A stretch of 64,000 bases of DNA from the NCBI RefSeq assembly GCF_000012325.1, contig NC_003910.7, positions 1,984,001-2,048,000 on the forward strand. Reading direction: 5' to 3'. Source of the stretch: Colwellia psychrerythraea 34H. Its GTDB lineage: Bacteria > Pseudomonadota > Gammaproteobacteria > Enterobacterales > Alteromonadaceae. Below are positions 1-8,300 of the stretch, in pieces (position 1 is the stretch's first letter; every line of letters starts with the position of its first letter). A model generated the notes under the pieces. It saw only the letters and a program-made list of their open reading frames with translations, searched no databases and was not told where the DNA came from. The position numbers and the translations under genes are program-made.

Positions 1-1
1 A

Positions 2-565
2 AAGTCTAATGAAGGTTACTTTATCAACCTTGATAAAACTCAGCGCCAAGGAGTAGAGCTTGCGTTTTCCACCCAAGTTGGCGATGTTGATTTTAGTGCT
101 AGTTATAACTATTTAAAAGCAACGTTTGAATCTCCCTTTGTCTCTTTTAGTCCTGTTAATCCTTTAGGACCGAACAGACAAGTTAATCCAGGTGATGAAA
201 TACCAGGACAACCTCAAAACCAGTTTAAATTCCATATAAATTGGCTGTTCAACGACCAGATAAATGTCGGCACAGAATTTTTATATGCCTCTTCATCCTA
301 TTATCGAGGTGATGAAGCAAACGATAATAAGAAAATACCGGGTTATGCAGTAACCAATATTTATCTGAATTATCAAATCAATGAGCGACTACGTTTATCT
401 GCGAAAGTGGATAATTTATTTGACCGTCATTTTGATACGTTTGGAACCTATGGCGAAGCCGATGAAGTGCTAGGCGAACTATACCCAGATACGGAATTTG
501 ATGAATACTTTGTCGGACCATCAAGACCACGTGCTATCAGCGTCAGTATTAACTATCAGTTCTAA
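2..565 (+). CDS. TonB-dependent receptor, C-terminal part (5' end outside the window)
   Basis: The reading frame is open from the first bases of the window and ends at a TAA codon, giving about 187 residues of a protein whose start lies upstream. The visible part has alternating beta-strand patterns, including TQRQGVELAFSTQVGDVDFS and the receptor-type segment KVDNLFDRHF near the end. It closes with ISVSINYQF, whose terminal phenylalanine is the usual outer-membrane barrel sorting signal. This is the end of a TonB-dependent receptor barrel, so the protein would import a ligand across the outer membrane using TonB energy. The next receptor gene starts about 100 bases downstream on the same strand, so the two may be co-transcribed. 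The substrate cannot be read from this fragment. Confidence 0.85.
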   Translation, partial: KSNEGYFINLDKTQRQGVELAFSTQVGDVDFSASYNYLKATFESPFVSFSPVNPLGPNRQVNPGDEIPGQPQNQFKFHINWLFNDQINVGTEFLYASSSYYRGDEANDNKKIPGYAVTNIYLNYQINERLRLSAKVDNLFDRHFDTFGTYGEADEVLGELYPDTEFDEYFVGPSRPRAISVSINYQF

Positions 566-667
566 ATTTATTTGAATCGGTAGAATACTGGCGTACTCAC
601 TAAAAGACGAGCTTTGTCATACTAAAGGAGGAAAGCATTGTTGCAGCAGTGAGAATAGGATTAGGGT

Positions 668-2845
668 ATGTATTTTATCTCTTATAAGATCAAATCGATG
701 TACAAAAACTCTTATCCTGCTTACCTTTCTTATTGCGCCTTATCACTAACTAGCTTGAGTGGGATAGCGCTGGCAGATGATGATATAAAAATCGAGCAAA
801 ACAATTCATCTCATACCGAGGTTATTGTCATTACCGGCAGTCGACAAGCCTCTGACTTGTTGAGTTTTGCCGGCAATGTCGATCGCATTTCCACTGAAGA
901 TATCGACATTGTTAGCGCTGTTCACCCTAGCGACATTCTTAATCGTGCAACTGGCGTTCATATTCAAACTAATAATGGCATGGAATCATTGCCTTCAATG
1001 CGCTCTCCTGTGCTAACAGGACCGGGAGCTGCTGGCGCCTTTTTGTTCCTCGAAGATGGTATTGCTACGCGATCTGCTGGTTTTGCCAATAATAATGGTC
1101 TATCAGAGCTGAACCTTGCGCAAGCCAGTGAAATAGAAGTTATCAGAGGACCCGCTAGTGCTGTCTATGGCTCTAATGCCGTGCATGGTGTGATTAATGT
1201 CTTAACAAAAGCCCCGAGTGATGAAGGGGACGTTTCATTACTATTTGGTCCGAATGAACGCGTTCAACTTCAAGGCACGCTAGGTCGGGAAATGGATCAG
1301 CAAGGTGTCAGTGGTAATTTTCAAGTTATTGACGAAGAGGGCTATCGAGATGATAGTGGCTTTACTTCATTTAAGGTCAATGGCAGACATGATTATGAAG
1401 AAGGTGTTGATAAAATTAGCACGCTTATTTCAGGTTTTGTACTAGATCAAGATACCGCTGGTTTTATCTCTTCAGGTGACAATGGAAGTGATTGTTATAG
1501 TTCTGACTATGCAGATGGAAACCTTTATCAAGACCGTAATGCAATGGAAAAAAATTGTGATGATGATGCATATCGTAAGTGGTCATCATTACGTATTGCT
1601 ACTAACTGGCAACGTCTATTAAGTGCTAAAACTCACTTCAGTATTACCCCATACTTTCGGGTCAATCAAATGGAATTTCGCCAACACTACTTGCCGTCAA
1701 AAGCGATAGAAGAAAATAGTCATTACAGTGTCGGAGTTACCAGTAATTATTATTGGCAACTAGAAGCTAACCTAGCGTTAGTCATGGGTATTGATGCTGA
1801 GTGGACTGAGGGAGAGCTGACCCAAACGCAACAAAAGCCAGATACCTTTAGTTTTGGTAAAGCACGACAACAAGGCACACATTATGATTATGAGGTTGAG
1901 GCTTCAACGATAGCGCCCTATATTCAAGCAGACTGGCAAGTGAACGATATTTTAAAGTTCACCGGTAGTATCCGTTTTGATGCCACCGAGTATCGTTACA
2001 ATAATCTCATTGCTGACGGCACCACTAAAGCTGATGGTAGCAGTTGTGTTAATAACTCAGGCGAAGCGACCCCTTGTTTGTATCTTAGACCGAGTGATAG
2101 CGATGATCACTTTAATAATACTAGTACCAAGCTTGGCTTTAATTATCAATTTGCTGATGATACCGCGTTGTTTGGCGCTTGGTCGCAAGGATTTAGGGCG
2201 CCACAAACGACAGACTTGTATCGATTACAAAATCAACAAGTGGTAGGAGAAATAGACTCAGAGGAAATTAGCAGTACTGAGATAGGTGTACGTGGCGTAA
2301 CTGACAAATTTCATTATGAAGCTGTTATTTATACCATGACTAAAAATAACGTTTTCTTCCGCGATGCTAGTGGCCTCAATGTTACCGATGGTAAAACTTC
2401 ACATCAAGGTCTTGAACTCGGCGTTAACTATGACTTTACCGAAAACATCAATCTGGCTATTAATTACAGCTATGGCGAGCATGAATACGAATTCGACCGT
2501 CCAAGCAGTGGCGTGGTAAAAGGTAATGAGATTGATACCGCACCTAAAAACCTTGCCAATACACGATTACGCTGGTTACCAACGACGAACACAACCCTTG
2601 AACTAGAATGGTTACATATGGGGGACTACTTCTTAGACCCAGCTAATGAGCATAAGTATAAAGGGCATAACTTGTGGCAACTTCGTGGTGCTGTTCAAAT
2701 AAATCGTCATGTTAATTTGTTTGCCCGTATTGAGAACCTAACCGATGAGAAATACGCTAGTCGTGCTGATTATGCGTTTGGCTCTTATCGCTTCTTTGGT
2801 GGTCAACCGCGCGCTATTCATTTTGGTGTTAGTGCCAACTTTTAG
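668..2845 (+). CDS. TonB-dependent receptor
   Basis: The 725-residue product has an N-terminal signal sequence ending near ALADDD, a TonB-box-like stretch (EVIVITGSR), and a plug domain of roughly residues 55-185 with the plug motif EIEVIRGPASAVYGSNAV. A 22-strand-type barrel follows, ending in the terminal phenylalanine HFGVSANF. The size is typical for siderophore, cobalamin or other small-ligand receptors. An AGGA ribosome site lies seven bases before the ATG at 668. An in-frame ATG at 698 would give a cleaner signal peptide but has no ribosome site. The NitT/TauT-like ABC importer follows after 49 bases, so the receptor probably feeds that importer. The ligand is unknown. Confidence 0.88.
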   Translation: MYFISYKIKSMYKNSYPAYLSYCALSLTSLSGIALADDDIKIEQNNSSHTEVIVITGSRQASDLLSFAGNVDRISTEDIDIVSAVHPSDILNRATGVHIQTNNGMESLPSMRSPVLTGPGAAGAFLFLEDGIATRSAGFANNNGLSELNLAQASEIEVIRGPASAVYGSNAVHGVINVLTKAPSDEGDVSLLFGPNERVQLQGTLGREMDQQGVSGNFQVIDEEGYRDDSGFTSFKVNGRHDYEEGVDKISTLISGFVLDQDTAGFISSGDNGSDCYSSDYADGNLYQDRNAMEKNCDDDAYRKWSSLRIATNWQRLLSAKTHFSITPYFRVNQMEFRQHYLPSKAIEENSHYSVGVTSNYYWQLEANLALVMGIDAEWTEGELTQTQQKPDTFSFGKARQQGTHYDYEVEASTIAPYIQADWQVNDILKFTGSIRFDATEYRYNNLIADGTTKADGSSCVNNSGEATPCLYLRPSDSDDHFNNTSTKLGFNYQFADDTALFGAWSQGFRAPQTTDLYRLQNQQVVGEIDSEEISSTEIGVRGVTDKFHYEAVIYTMTKNNVFFRDASGLNVTDGKTSHQGLELGVNYDFTENINLAINYSYGEHEYEFDRPSSGVVKGNEIDTAPKNLANTRLRWLPTTNTTLELEWLHMGDYFLDPANEHKYKGHNLWQLRGAVQINRHVNLFARIENLTDEKYASRADYAFGSYRFFGGQPRAIHFGVSANF

Positions 2846-2894
2846 TCCAGACTAAGACTAGAATTAATATTGAATCGATAGAAAAGGAAAAAAG

Positions 2895-3893
2895 ATGAGT
2901 AAATGGTTTATTGGCTTGATGGTATGTTTTTTCTTATCTTCTTATGTCGTTGCCCAACCTGAGGTACGTGTTGGTGTTTTAAAGTTCGGCACGGTTAACT
3001 GGGAAATTGATGTGATTAAACATCATCAACTCGATAAGAAGTTTCAGTTTGATTTAACCGTAATGGCATTAGCCAGTAAAAATGCCTCTGCGGTTGCCTT
3101 ACAAAGTAAGGCGGTTGATATTATCCTCAGTGATTGGCTTTGGGTGAACCGTCAGCGTTTTGAACAGAGAATGTATACCATGTACCCAACCTCAATGGCG
3201 ACTGGAGGACTTTATGTTTCTGCTAATTCTGCAGTTAAATCTTTGGCCGACCTTAAAGGAAAAAAAGTAGGTATTGCTGGCGGAGCTGTTGATAAAAGTT
3301 GGTTGTTATTGCAAGCCTACAGTCAAAAAAAATATGGACTTGATTTAAAGAAGCAAGCTGAACCTACTTTTGCCGTGCCACCTTTGTTAAATAGACTAAT
3401 GCTACGCGGTGATTTAGACGCCGCAATTAACTTTTGGCACTATGGCGCTAGACTGAAAGCGGCAGGTTATGAGACCTTAGTGACTGTGCCTCAAATGCTT
3501 GCGGAACTTGGAATTGAAACTAAAATACCTTTGTTAGGTTGGGTATTTGATCAAACATGGGCAAATGAACATCCCGAGGCGATAACACGATTTTTGCAAG
3601 CGTCACTAGAAGCCAAGCAAATATTATTATCATCTGATAAAGAGTGGCAACGTATTCGTCCCTTGATTAAAGCTGAAAATGAAGACGTATTTACCCTATT
3701 GAAAAAAGATTATCGCGCAGGTTTGTTACGTGAATTTGGTGACAAAGAAATAGCGGCGAGTCAGCAGGTTTTTGAGATATTAGCAGAGCAGGGCGGCAGT
3801 ACTTTGGTTGGTAAAGCGACGGCATTAAGCGAGGGAACTTTCTGGCGAAACAATACGCTGGATAAAACGAGTCGTGCTAAGAGTATTCAATGA
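2895..3893 (+). CDS. NitT/TauT-family ABC transporter substrate-binding protein
   Basis: The 332-residue protein starts after a good AAGGAA ribosome site and has a signal peptide ending at VVAQP, so it should be periplasmic. It has the NitT/TauT/SsuA-type two-lobe pattern. VRVGVLKFGTVNWEIDVI opens lobe one, DIILSDWLWVNRQR is a ligand-pocket region, and SLADLKGKKVGIAGG is the usual hinge-entry motif. The DKSWLLLQAY and LDAAINFWHYGARL segments are conserved in a subgroup whose ligand I do not know. Its stop overlaps the permease start by four bases (ATGA), indicating translational coupling. Taurine, sulfonates, nitrate and pyrimidine precursors are ligands of relatives, but none is supported specifically here. 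Confidence 0.85.
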   Translation: MSKWFIGLMVCFFLSSYVVAQPEVRVGVLKFGTVNWEIDVIKHHQLDKKFQFDLTVMALASKNASAVALQSKAVDIILSDWLWVNRQRFEQRMYTMYPTSMATGGLYVSANSAVKSLADLKGKKVGIAGGAVDKSWLLLQAYSQKKYGLDLKKQAEPTFAVPPLLNRLMLRGDLDAAINFWHYGARLKAAGYETLVTVPQMLAELGIETKIPLLGWVFDQTWANEHPEAITRFLQASLEAKQILLSSDKEWQRIRPLIKAENEDVFTLLKKDYRAGLLREFGDKEIAASQQVFEILAEQGGSTLVGKATALSEGTFWRNNTLDKTSRAKSIQ

Positions 3894-4738
3894 AACTCTT
3901 TTTCAACAAAAATGTTGCAACACCAAAAAGCTTTTTTAAAAATATCCCTTTACACAAAGGCGCTTTGACCATGAGATTTTCAAGGGAGTTGTTTTCATTT
4001 TTATTATTGCGGCTCGGCGTTATTATTGTAATCTCTGCATTATGGCAGGGCTTGGCATGGGTAATTGCTAGCCCAGATTTTCCTTCACTATTTGCCGTGA
4101 TTAACAGTGTACAGTTTCACCTCAATGAAGGTGAGATGGTGACTAATATTTTGATTACGCTTAGACGTGTATTACTGAGCTTTATTATTGCGATGCTGTT
4201 AGGCGGCATTATTGGAATAATGATGGGGGTTAATGCTCGGATTAATAAACTAAGCGATTCGCTGCTTATTATCATGCTTAATATTCCAGCCTTGGTGACT
4301 ATTTTACTTTGTTATATCTGGTTTGGTTTAGTTGAATCTGCGGCCATTGCTGCAGTGGTTATTAATAAGATCCCTACGGTAGTTGTGATGATACGAGAAG
4401 GAGCGCGAGCGGTCGATAAAGACTTATTGGCGGTTGCTAAAATTTACCAACTGTCAGCCAGTAAAACCTTTTTTAATGTATTTTTACCGCAACTTTATCC
4501 CTTTATCATTGCTTCTGCCCGCTCAGGGTTATCTTTAATTTGGAAAATAGTATTAGTGGTTGAGTTGCTAGGGCGAAGTGATGGCGTCGGCTTTGCACTG
4601 AATACCTTGTTTCAATTTTTTGATATTGCAGGAATTCTTGCCTATACCCTTGTCTTTGTTGTGATTATTTTACTCATTGAAGCGCTGATTTTTAAACCCT
4701 TTGATAAACTTGTTGCCAGAGGAACCCGTTTTGATTGA
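3890..4738 (+). CDS. NitT/TauT-family ABC transporter permease
   Basis: The 282-residue inner-membrane protein has about six hydrophobic segments from residue 35 onward. The binding-protein-dependent transport motif lies around VAKIYQLSASKTFFNVFLPQLYP, which corresponds to the EAA loop that docks on the ATPase. The first 27 residues are polar and basic; a second in-frame ATG at 3971, before RFSRELF, is a possible alternative start. The gene overlaps the binding protein by four bases and the ATPase gene by eight, so the three proteins are made together. It is of ordinary length for the SsuC/TauC type. Confidence 0.88.
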   Translation: MKLFFNKNVATPKSFFKNIPLHKGALTMRFSRELFSFLLLRLGVIIVISALWQGLAWVIASPDFPSLFAVINSVQFHLNEGEMVTNILITLRRVLLSFIIAMLLGGIIGIMMGVNARINKLSDSLLIIMLNIPALVTILLCYIWFGLVESAAIAAVVINKIPTVVVMIREGARAVDKDLLAVAKIYQLSASKTFFNVFLPQLYPFIIASARSGLSLIWKIVLVVELLGRSDGVGFALNTLFQFFDIAGILAYTLVFVVIILLIEALIFKPFDKLVARGTRFD

Positions 4739-5519
4739 ACTCAATGTCGCTATAAAAAATAAGTATTATGCAAACAGTGACCAAGCGGTATTAGCGCAAT
4801 TGGATTTTACTGTGAAGCCTGGAGAGTTTGTTGCCCTCATAGGCCCGTCGGGTTGTGGAAAGTCGACCTTACTCAATATGATTAGTGGTCTTGAAAATTG
4901 TTCGGGCCAGCACATCTCTTATAATGAGAACGCTTATAATGAGAACGCTTATAATGAACGGGCTTTGCAAGAAGAGGGTGAAAGTAATAAAGCGTTACAT
5001 CAACTCGGCTATATTTTTCAACAGCCCAGGTTAATGCCTTGGCTTACCGTTCGAGAGAATATTGAGCTGATATTACAACCGAACCAGTTTCACAAAATTG
5101 ATGATTTATTAGCGCAAGTTGGTTTAGCAAATGAAGGGGAGTATTTTCCAAGTCAACTTTCTGGTGGCATGCAACGACGGGTAAGCATCGCGCGTGCTTT
5201 TGCAATAAATCCACAGTTGCTGTTATTAGATGAGCCTTTTAATTCTCTTGATGCGCCTACTGCAGCACGATTACGACAACTGTTAATTGATTTGTGCGAA
5301 CAAAGAGGTACTACCGTTGTGTTTGTAACCCATGATTTGCAAGAAGCTGTTTATTTAGCTGACCGCATTATTTTTATGAGTGACTCTCCTAGTACCATAG
5401 TTCATCAGAGCATTGTTGATTTGCCTAGGCCGCGTAAAGAGTCTGGGGTGTCTGAGTTAGCATGGCAAGCAAAGCTTTTATCTAAGTACCCAGGCTTACT
5501 TGCGGGGCAAATTGACTAA
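4731..5519 (+). CDS. NitT/TauT-family ABC transporter ATP-binding protein
   Basis: From a TTG start at 4731 the product is 262 residues. I chose this start because AGAGGAA lies six bases upstream and the overlap with the permease is short. A TTG at 4701 would add ten residues but has no ribosome site. Visible motifs are Walker A (GPSGCGKST), a Q-loop region (GYIFQQPRLMPWLTV), the ABC signature (LSGGMQRR), Walker B (LLLLDEPFNSLD) and the switch histidine (VFVTHDLQEA). This is a cytoplasmic ATPase that powers the importer. Between Walker A and the Q-loop it carries a repeated YNENA insertion encoded by a 15-bp tandem repeat, which is unusual for the family. Confidence 0.9.
   Translation: MIELNVAIKNKYYANSDQAVLAQLDFTVKPGEFVALIGPSGCGKSTLLNMISGLENCSGQHISYNENAYNENAYNERALQEEGESNKALHQLGYIFQQPRLMPWLTVRENIELILQPNQFHKIDDLLAQVGLANEGEYFPSQLSGGMQRRVSIARAFAINPQLLLLDEPFNSLDAPTAARLRQLLIDLCEQRGTTVVFVTHDLQEAVYLADRIIFMSDSPSTIVHQSIVDLPRPRKESGVSELAWQAKLLSKYPGLLAGQID
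4920..4964 (+). repeat. 15-bp tandem repeat, three copies, inside the ABC ATPase gene
   Basis: TATAATGAGAACGCT occurs twice in perfect tandem and is followed by a third copy, TATAATGAACGGGCT, with three differences. The unit is five codons long and the frame is kept, giving YNENA-YNENA-YNERA at residues 64-78. The repeat sits in a surface region between Walker A and the Q-loop. Copy-number change would alter protein length without breaking the frame. Confidence 0.9.
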
Positions 5520-5930
5520 CGCGCGATATTTATTTGCGTGAGGCAATAATAAGATCAATTTAAAAGGATGAACAATCAGTGCTGTAAATATTGTCGACTC
5601 TGTTATTACTTTTACTTACCTTTACTTACCTTTACTTAGTTTTTCATAGTAACAAATATTAATATCTTAATTAAATAAAGTCAGCCTTGTCGTCATATTG
5701 CTCATTTATTTGTCTTTTAGTTCCCGCTTAGAGCTCTATTACTCCCTCAAATTAGTCCGTTTATTCCAACTAACAAAAGCAATTACTCACTTCTCATCCT
5801 TGCTCCCCCTAAAGTAGTAAGCCTTTTGTATGCGACTAAATAACAAGCTATTTGGGTAAGTTGACTCATTCTCTTTCTATTGGATGGTTTTATCATGGAT
5901 GTACTAAATAATAACGATAAAACGGGAAGC
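5520..5930. other. Intergenic region upstream of the porin gene
   Basis: This 411-base AT-rich stretch has no convincing gene. It contains a short tandem repeat at 5611-5640 and probably the porin promoter, which I could not place confidently. Open frames crossing it are short and unlike known proteins. Confidence 0.5.
5611..5640 (+). repeat. 10-bp tandem repeat, three copies
   Basis: TTTACTTACC is present twice in direct tandem and a third time as TTTACTTAGT. It lies between the ABC operon and the porin gene, in non-coding DNA. No function is apparent. It may be a simple slippage product. Confidence 0.75.
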
Positions 5931-7118
5931 ATGAAAATGACTAAACTATTTAAATTAAGCTTAATTACAGCAACAATGACTATGGCAGCATTCAACGCAA
6001 ATGCAGCAGTTGAAATTTACGAAAAAGATGGCATGTCATTTAGTGCTGATGGCTTAGTCAATGTCTTTTATTCTAACAGCTCAATTGATTCAACCAATGC
6101 TGCTGGCATGGAAGAAGATCGTACTCAATCGCGTGTTCGCACAGGCTTCCTACCAAGTAATATTGGTTTTAATTTTGCTAAGCAATTATCAGATGTGAAA
6201 ATTGGTATGCGCTCTTCATTTTGGGTTTCTCTAAGTGATAGCGATAATAATCGTGATGCATCGCCAGCTGATTTGGGCACAGGTTCACTAATTGATGTGC
6301 GTCAATTCTATGCAACGGTAAGTGGTAGCTGGGGTGAAGTTTTACTTGGTAAAGATTTTGGTCTCTATAACCGTGCTAATATTTTAGGTGATGAACTGTT
6401 ACTTGGTTTTGGTCAAACGTCTGACTTTTTTGGTTTAGTTGATGGCGGTAATGTGTCTTTCGGTAACATTGCTACGGGTTACACTTACCCAATGCCAAAA
6501 GCACAAATGACTTATAGAACACCTGAAATGAACGGCTTTAAATTAGCGGTAGGTATTATGGACCCTAATAAAACAGCGGGAGACTCATCTGAAGAATTAC
6601 CGCGTTTTGAAGCTGAATTAATGTACAACACAAGCTTTAATGAAAACAGTTCAATGAAAGCCTGGGTTAGTGGTGTAGCGCAAACTAGTGAAATAAATGA
6701 TGTTGAACAAAATCAATCAGGTATTGGCTACGGCGTTAACGTTATGTTTTCAGGCTTATCATTAACTGCTTCTGGTTATAGTTCAAAAGGTTTAGGTCAT
6801 GTTGCAGGTTTAGATCATATTGTTGGGGTTGATACGATTGAATCTGATGGTTATCTAGTACAAGCAGCCTACACAATGGATGATAACCGTTTTGTATTAA
6901 CTTACGGTGAATCTGAAACAACAAATGCTGGTAATGTTGAGGTTGTTGGCATTGTTGGTGATGCGGTACATAGTAATACCGGTGTGGCTTATTTTAGAAC
7001 GATTGTTCCTGGTGTAACAGCGGTATTTGAATATAACAATACCGAAGTTGATGCAACTAACTCACTGATAGCAGAAGATAATAACACCTTCTCAATTGGC
7101 GCAGTGGTAACTTTCTAA
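5931..7118 (+). CDS. Gram-negative porin
   Basis: The 395-residue product starts with a classic signal peptide (MKMTKLFKLSLITATMTMAA, cleavage after NANA) and continues as a beta-rich porin. Typical features are FSADGLVNVFY, GNIATGYTYPMPKAQMTYRT and the last strand NTFSIGAVVTF with its terminal phenylalanine. It is a general diffusion or substrate-preferring outer-membrane channel of the trimeric porin type. I place the start at ATG 5931 (or 5937) rather than an in-frame ATG at 5880, because the extra 17 residues are polar and precede the signal peptide. GGGAAG lies just upstream. The downstream response regulator may control it, but that is inference from position only. Confidence 0.85.
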   Translation: MKMTKLFKLSLITATMTMAAFNANAAVEIYEKDGMSFSADGLVNVFYSNSSIDSTNAAGMEEDRTQSRVRTGFLPSNIGFNFAKQLSDVKIGMRSSFWVSLSDSDNNRDASPADLGTGSLIDVRQFYATVSGSWGEVLLGKDFGLYNRANILGDELLLGFGQTSDFFGLVDGGNVSFGNIATGYTYPMPKAQMTYRTPEMNGFKLAVGIMDPNKTAGDSSEELPRFEAELMYNTSFNENSSMKAWVSGVAQTSEINDVEQNQSGIGYGVNVMFSGLSLTASGYSSKGLGHVAGLDHIVGVDTIESDGYLVQAAYTMDDNRFVLTYGESETTNAGNVEVVGIVGDAVHSNTGVAYFRTIVPGVTAVFEYNNTEVDATNSLIAEDNNTFSIGAVVTF

Positions 7119-7175
7119 CGCGCAGTTCATCATGCTTCCTCGTTAGTGTGTGGGGAAGGTGATGAATATTAATTT

Positions 7176-7246
7176 ACACCCAAGCGTTATGGTTAAGCAG
7201 ATTTTAGCTATAATTAGCAACAGGCACCTTTAAATGGCTTGGGTGT
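7176..7246. repeat. Inverted repeat with 51-base loop between porin and response-regulator genes
   Basis: ACACCCAAGC at 7176-7185 is an exact inverted match to GCTTGGGTGT at 7237-7246. A shorter imperfect hairpin (TTCATCA..CTTCC against GGAAG..TGATGAA) lies just before it at about 7132-7166. Neither is followed by a clear T-run, so they could be porin mRNA 3' structure or a regulatory site for the next gene. Confidence 0.6.
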
Positions 7247-7373
7247 TTATTGATCTATTGTTGGGTAAGTGTTGCACTAAAAGATGAGTTACCTACAACT
7301 AACGTAGGGTTAACTAAGTACTTGTAACATGTTAAGTTTAAATAGTTAATTTAATCGCATGGTAGTTAGCCTT

Positions 7374-8033
7374 ATGTATAAAATTTTAGTCGCAGACGAT
7401 CATCCGTTGTTTAGAGATGCCATTGTAAATATTATCGGCATAAAGTATCCCGGTTCAACCACCTATGAAACTGAGGATGTAGAATCGACACTCGCTTTCG
7501 TTAAAGATAATGATGAGATTGACTTAATATTGTTAGACTTGAATATGCCTGGTATGTCAAACCTCAGCGGTTTGCTAGATCTACGTAATCAATGCCCGAC
7601 AACGCCTGTTGTTATTGTTTCAGCAGAGCAAGAGAAACAAAAAATTCTACAAACCCTTTCTTATGGTGCGGTTGGTTTTATAGCCAAATCATCTTCGAAA
7701 GATGTTATTGGCGATGCACTAGACAGTATCTTTCAAGGCAACGTATATTTACCATCAGATATTATGCGCTCGCCAACGAACTCAACAGTGACTAAAAATG
7801 AGTTTCAAGCCTTACCTGAAAGTATTTCCTTATTGACTCGGCGTGAATTGATTGTGTTACAACACTTAACTAAAGGTGAAGCTAACAAACAAATTGCCTT
7901 TAATTTACATATTTCTGAAACAACCGTTAAATCACATGTTTCATCCATTCTTAAAAAGCTAGGTGCATCTAATCGAGTGAAAGTAGTACTCGGCTGTAGC
8001 GATATCGATTTTAATCAATATTTAAAGCGTTAG
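7374..8033 (+). CDS. NarL/FixJ-family response regulator, AgmR/ExaE-like
   Basis: The 219-residue protein has a receiver domain at residues 1-120, with the acidic pair in MYKILVADDHPLF, the phospho-acceptor Asp in LILLDLNMPG, and the switch and Lys positions in VVIVSAEQ and GFIAKSS. A LuxR-type helix-turn-helix follows at about 150-210 (LTRRELIVLQHLTKGEANKQ...ISETTVKSHVSSIL). The ATG at 7374 gives the usual family start; an ATG five codons upstream (7359) is also possible. The receiver resembles AgmR/ExaE regulators known in Pseudomonas for alcohol oxidation. No sensor kinase gene is adjacent. A role for the porin or the upstream uptake genes is only suggested by position. Confidence 0.85.
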   Translation: MYKILVADDHPLFRDAIVNIIGIKYPGSTTYETEDVESTLAFVKDNDEIDLILLDLNMPGMSNLSGLLDLRNQCPTTPVVIVSAEQEKQKILQTLSYGAVGFIAKSSSKDVIGDALDSIFQGNVYLPSDIMRSPTNSTVTKNEFQALPESISLLTRRELIVLQHLTKGEANKQIAFNLHISETTVKSHVSSILKKLGASNRVKVVLGCSDIDFNQYLKR

Positions 8034-8048
8034 TTTTATTTTCCTTCC

Positions 8049-8079
8049 AATAATTGAGGACGTAAGTACCTCAATTATT
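8049..8079 (+). terminator. Stem-loop after the response regulator
   Basis: AATAATTGAGG and CCTCAATTATT form a perfect 11-bp stem around a nine-base loop, 15 bases after the stop codon. The T-run is weak, so it may be a terminator or only an mRNA 3' end structure. Confidence 0.55.
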
Positions 8080-8173
8080 CTATGTCATAAATATAAGTTT
8101 CGGTGCTTTGATAAATCGACAAAGCAATTTCTATCTCCATTTCTAAATATTCAATTGAAATCTCCAGTTTTAC

Positions 8174-8215
8174 ACGCCAAAGGATTAGCAGGGCAGCGCT
8201 TTAATATTTTGGCGT
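8174..8215. repeat. Inverted repeat upstream of the GGDEF/EAL gene
   Basis: ACGCCAAA and TTTGGCGT are exact 8-bp inverted arms separated by 26 bases, about 85 bases before the diguanylate-cyclase gene. It could be an operator or leader structure. It does not match the known c-di-GMP riboswitch core. Confidence 0.4.
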
Positions 8216-8300
8216 AGATGAAAAAATAATCAATTAGTTGTGTCAAATTGATTATGTAAGTCTATTATAAAAGTAAAGGAATTCTTGGATTTAGCTTAAT

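Noticed and set aside
5880..5930. Earlier ATG start for the porin
   Set aside because: It would place 17 polar residues before a clear signal peptide; the ATG at 5931 fits better.
8174..8215. Possible c-di-GMP riboswitch before the GGDEF/EAL gene
   Set aside because: The inverted repeat does not contain the conserved GEMM core, so it is reported only as a repeat.
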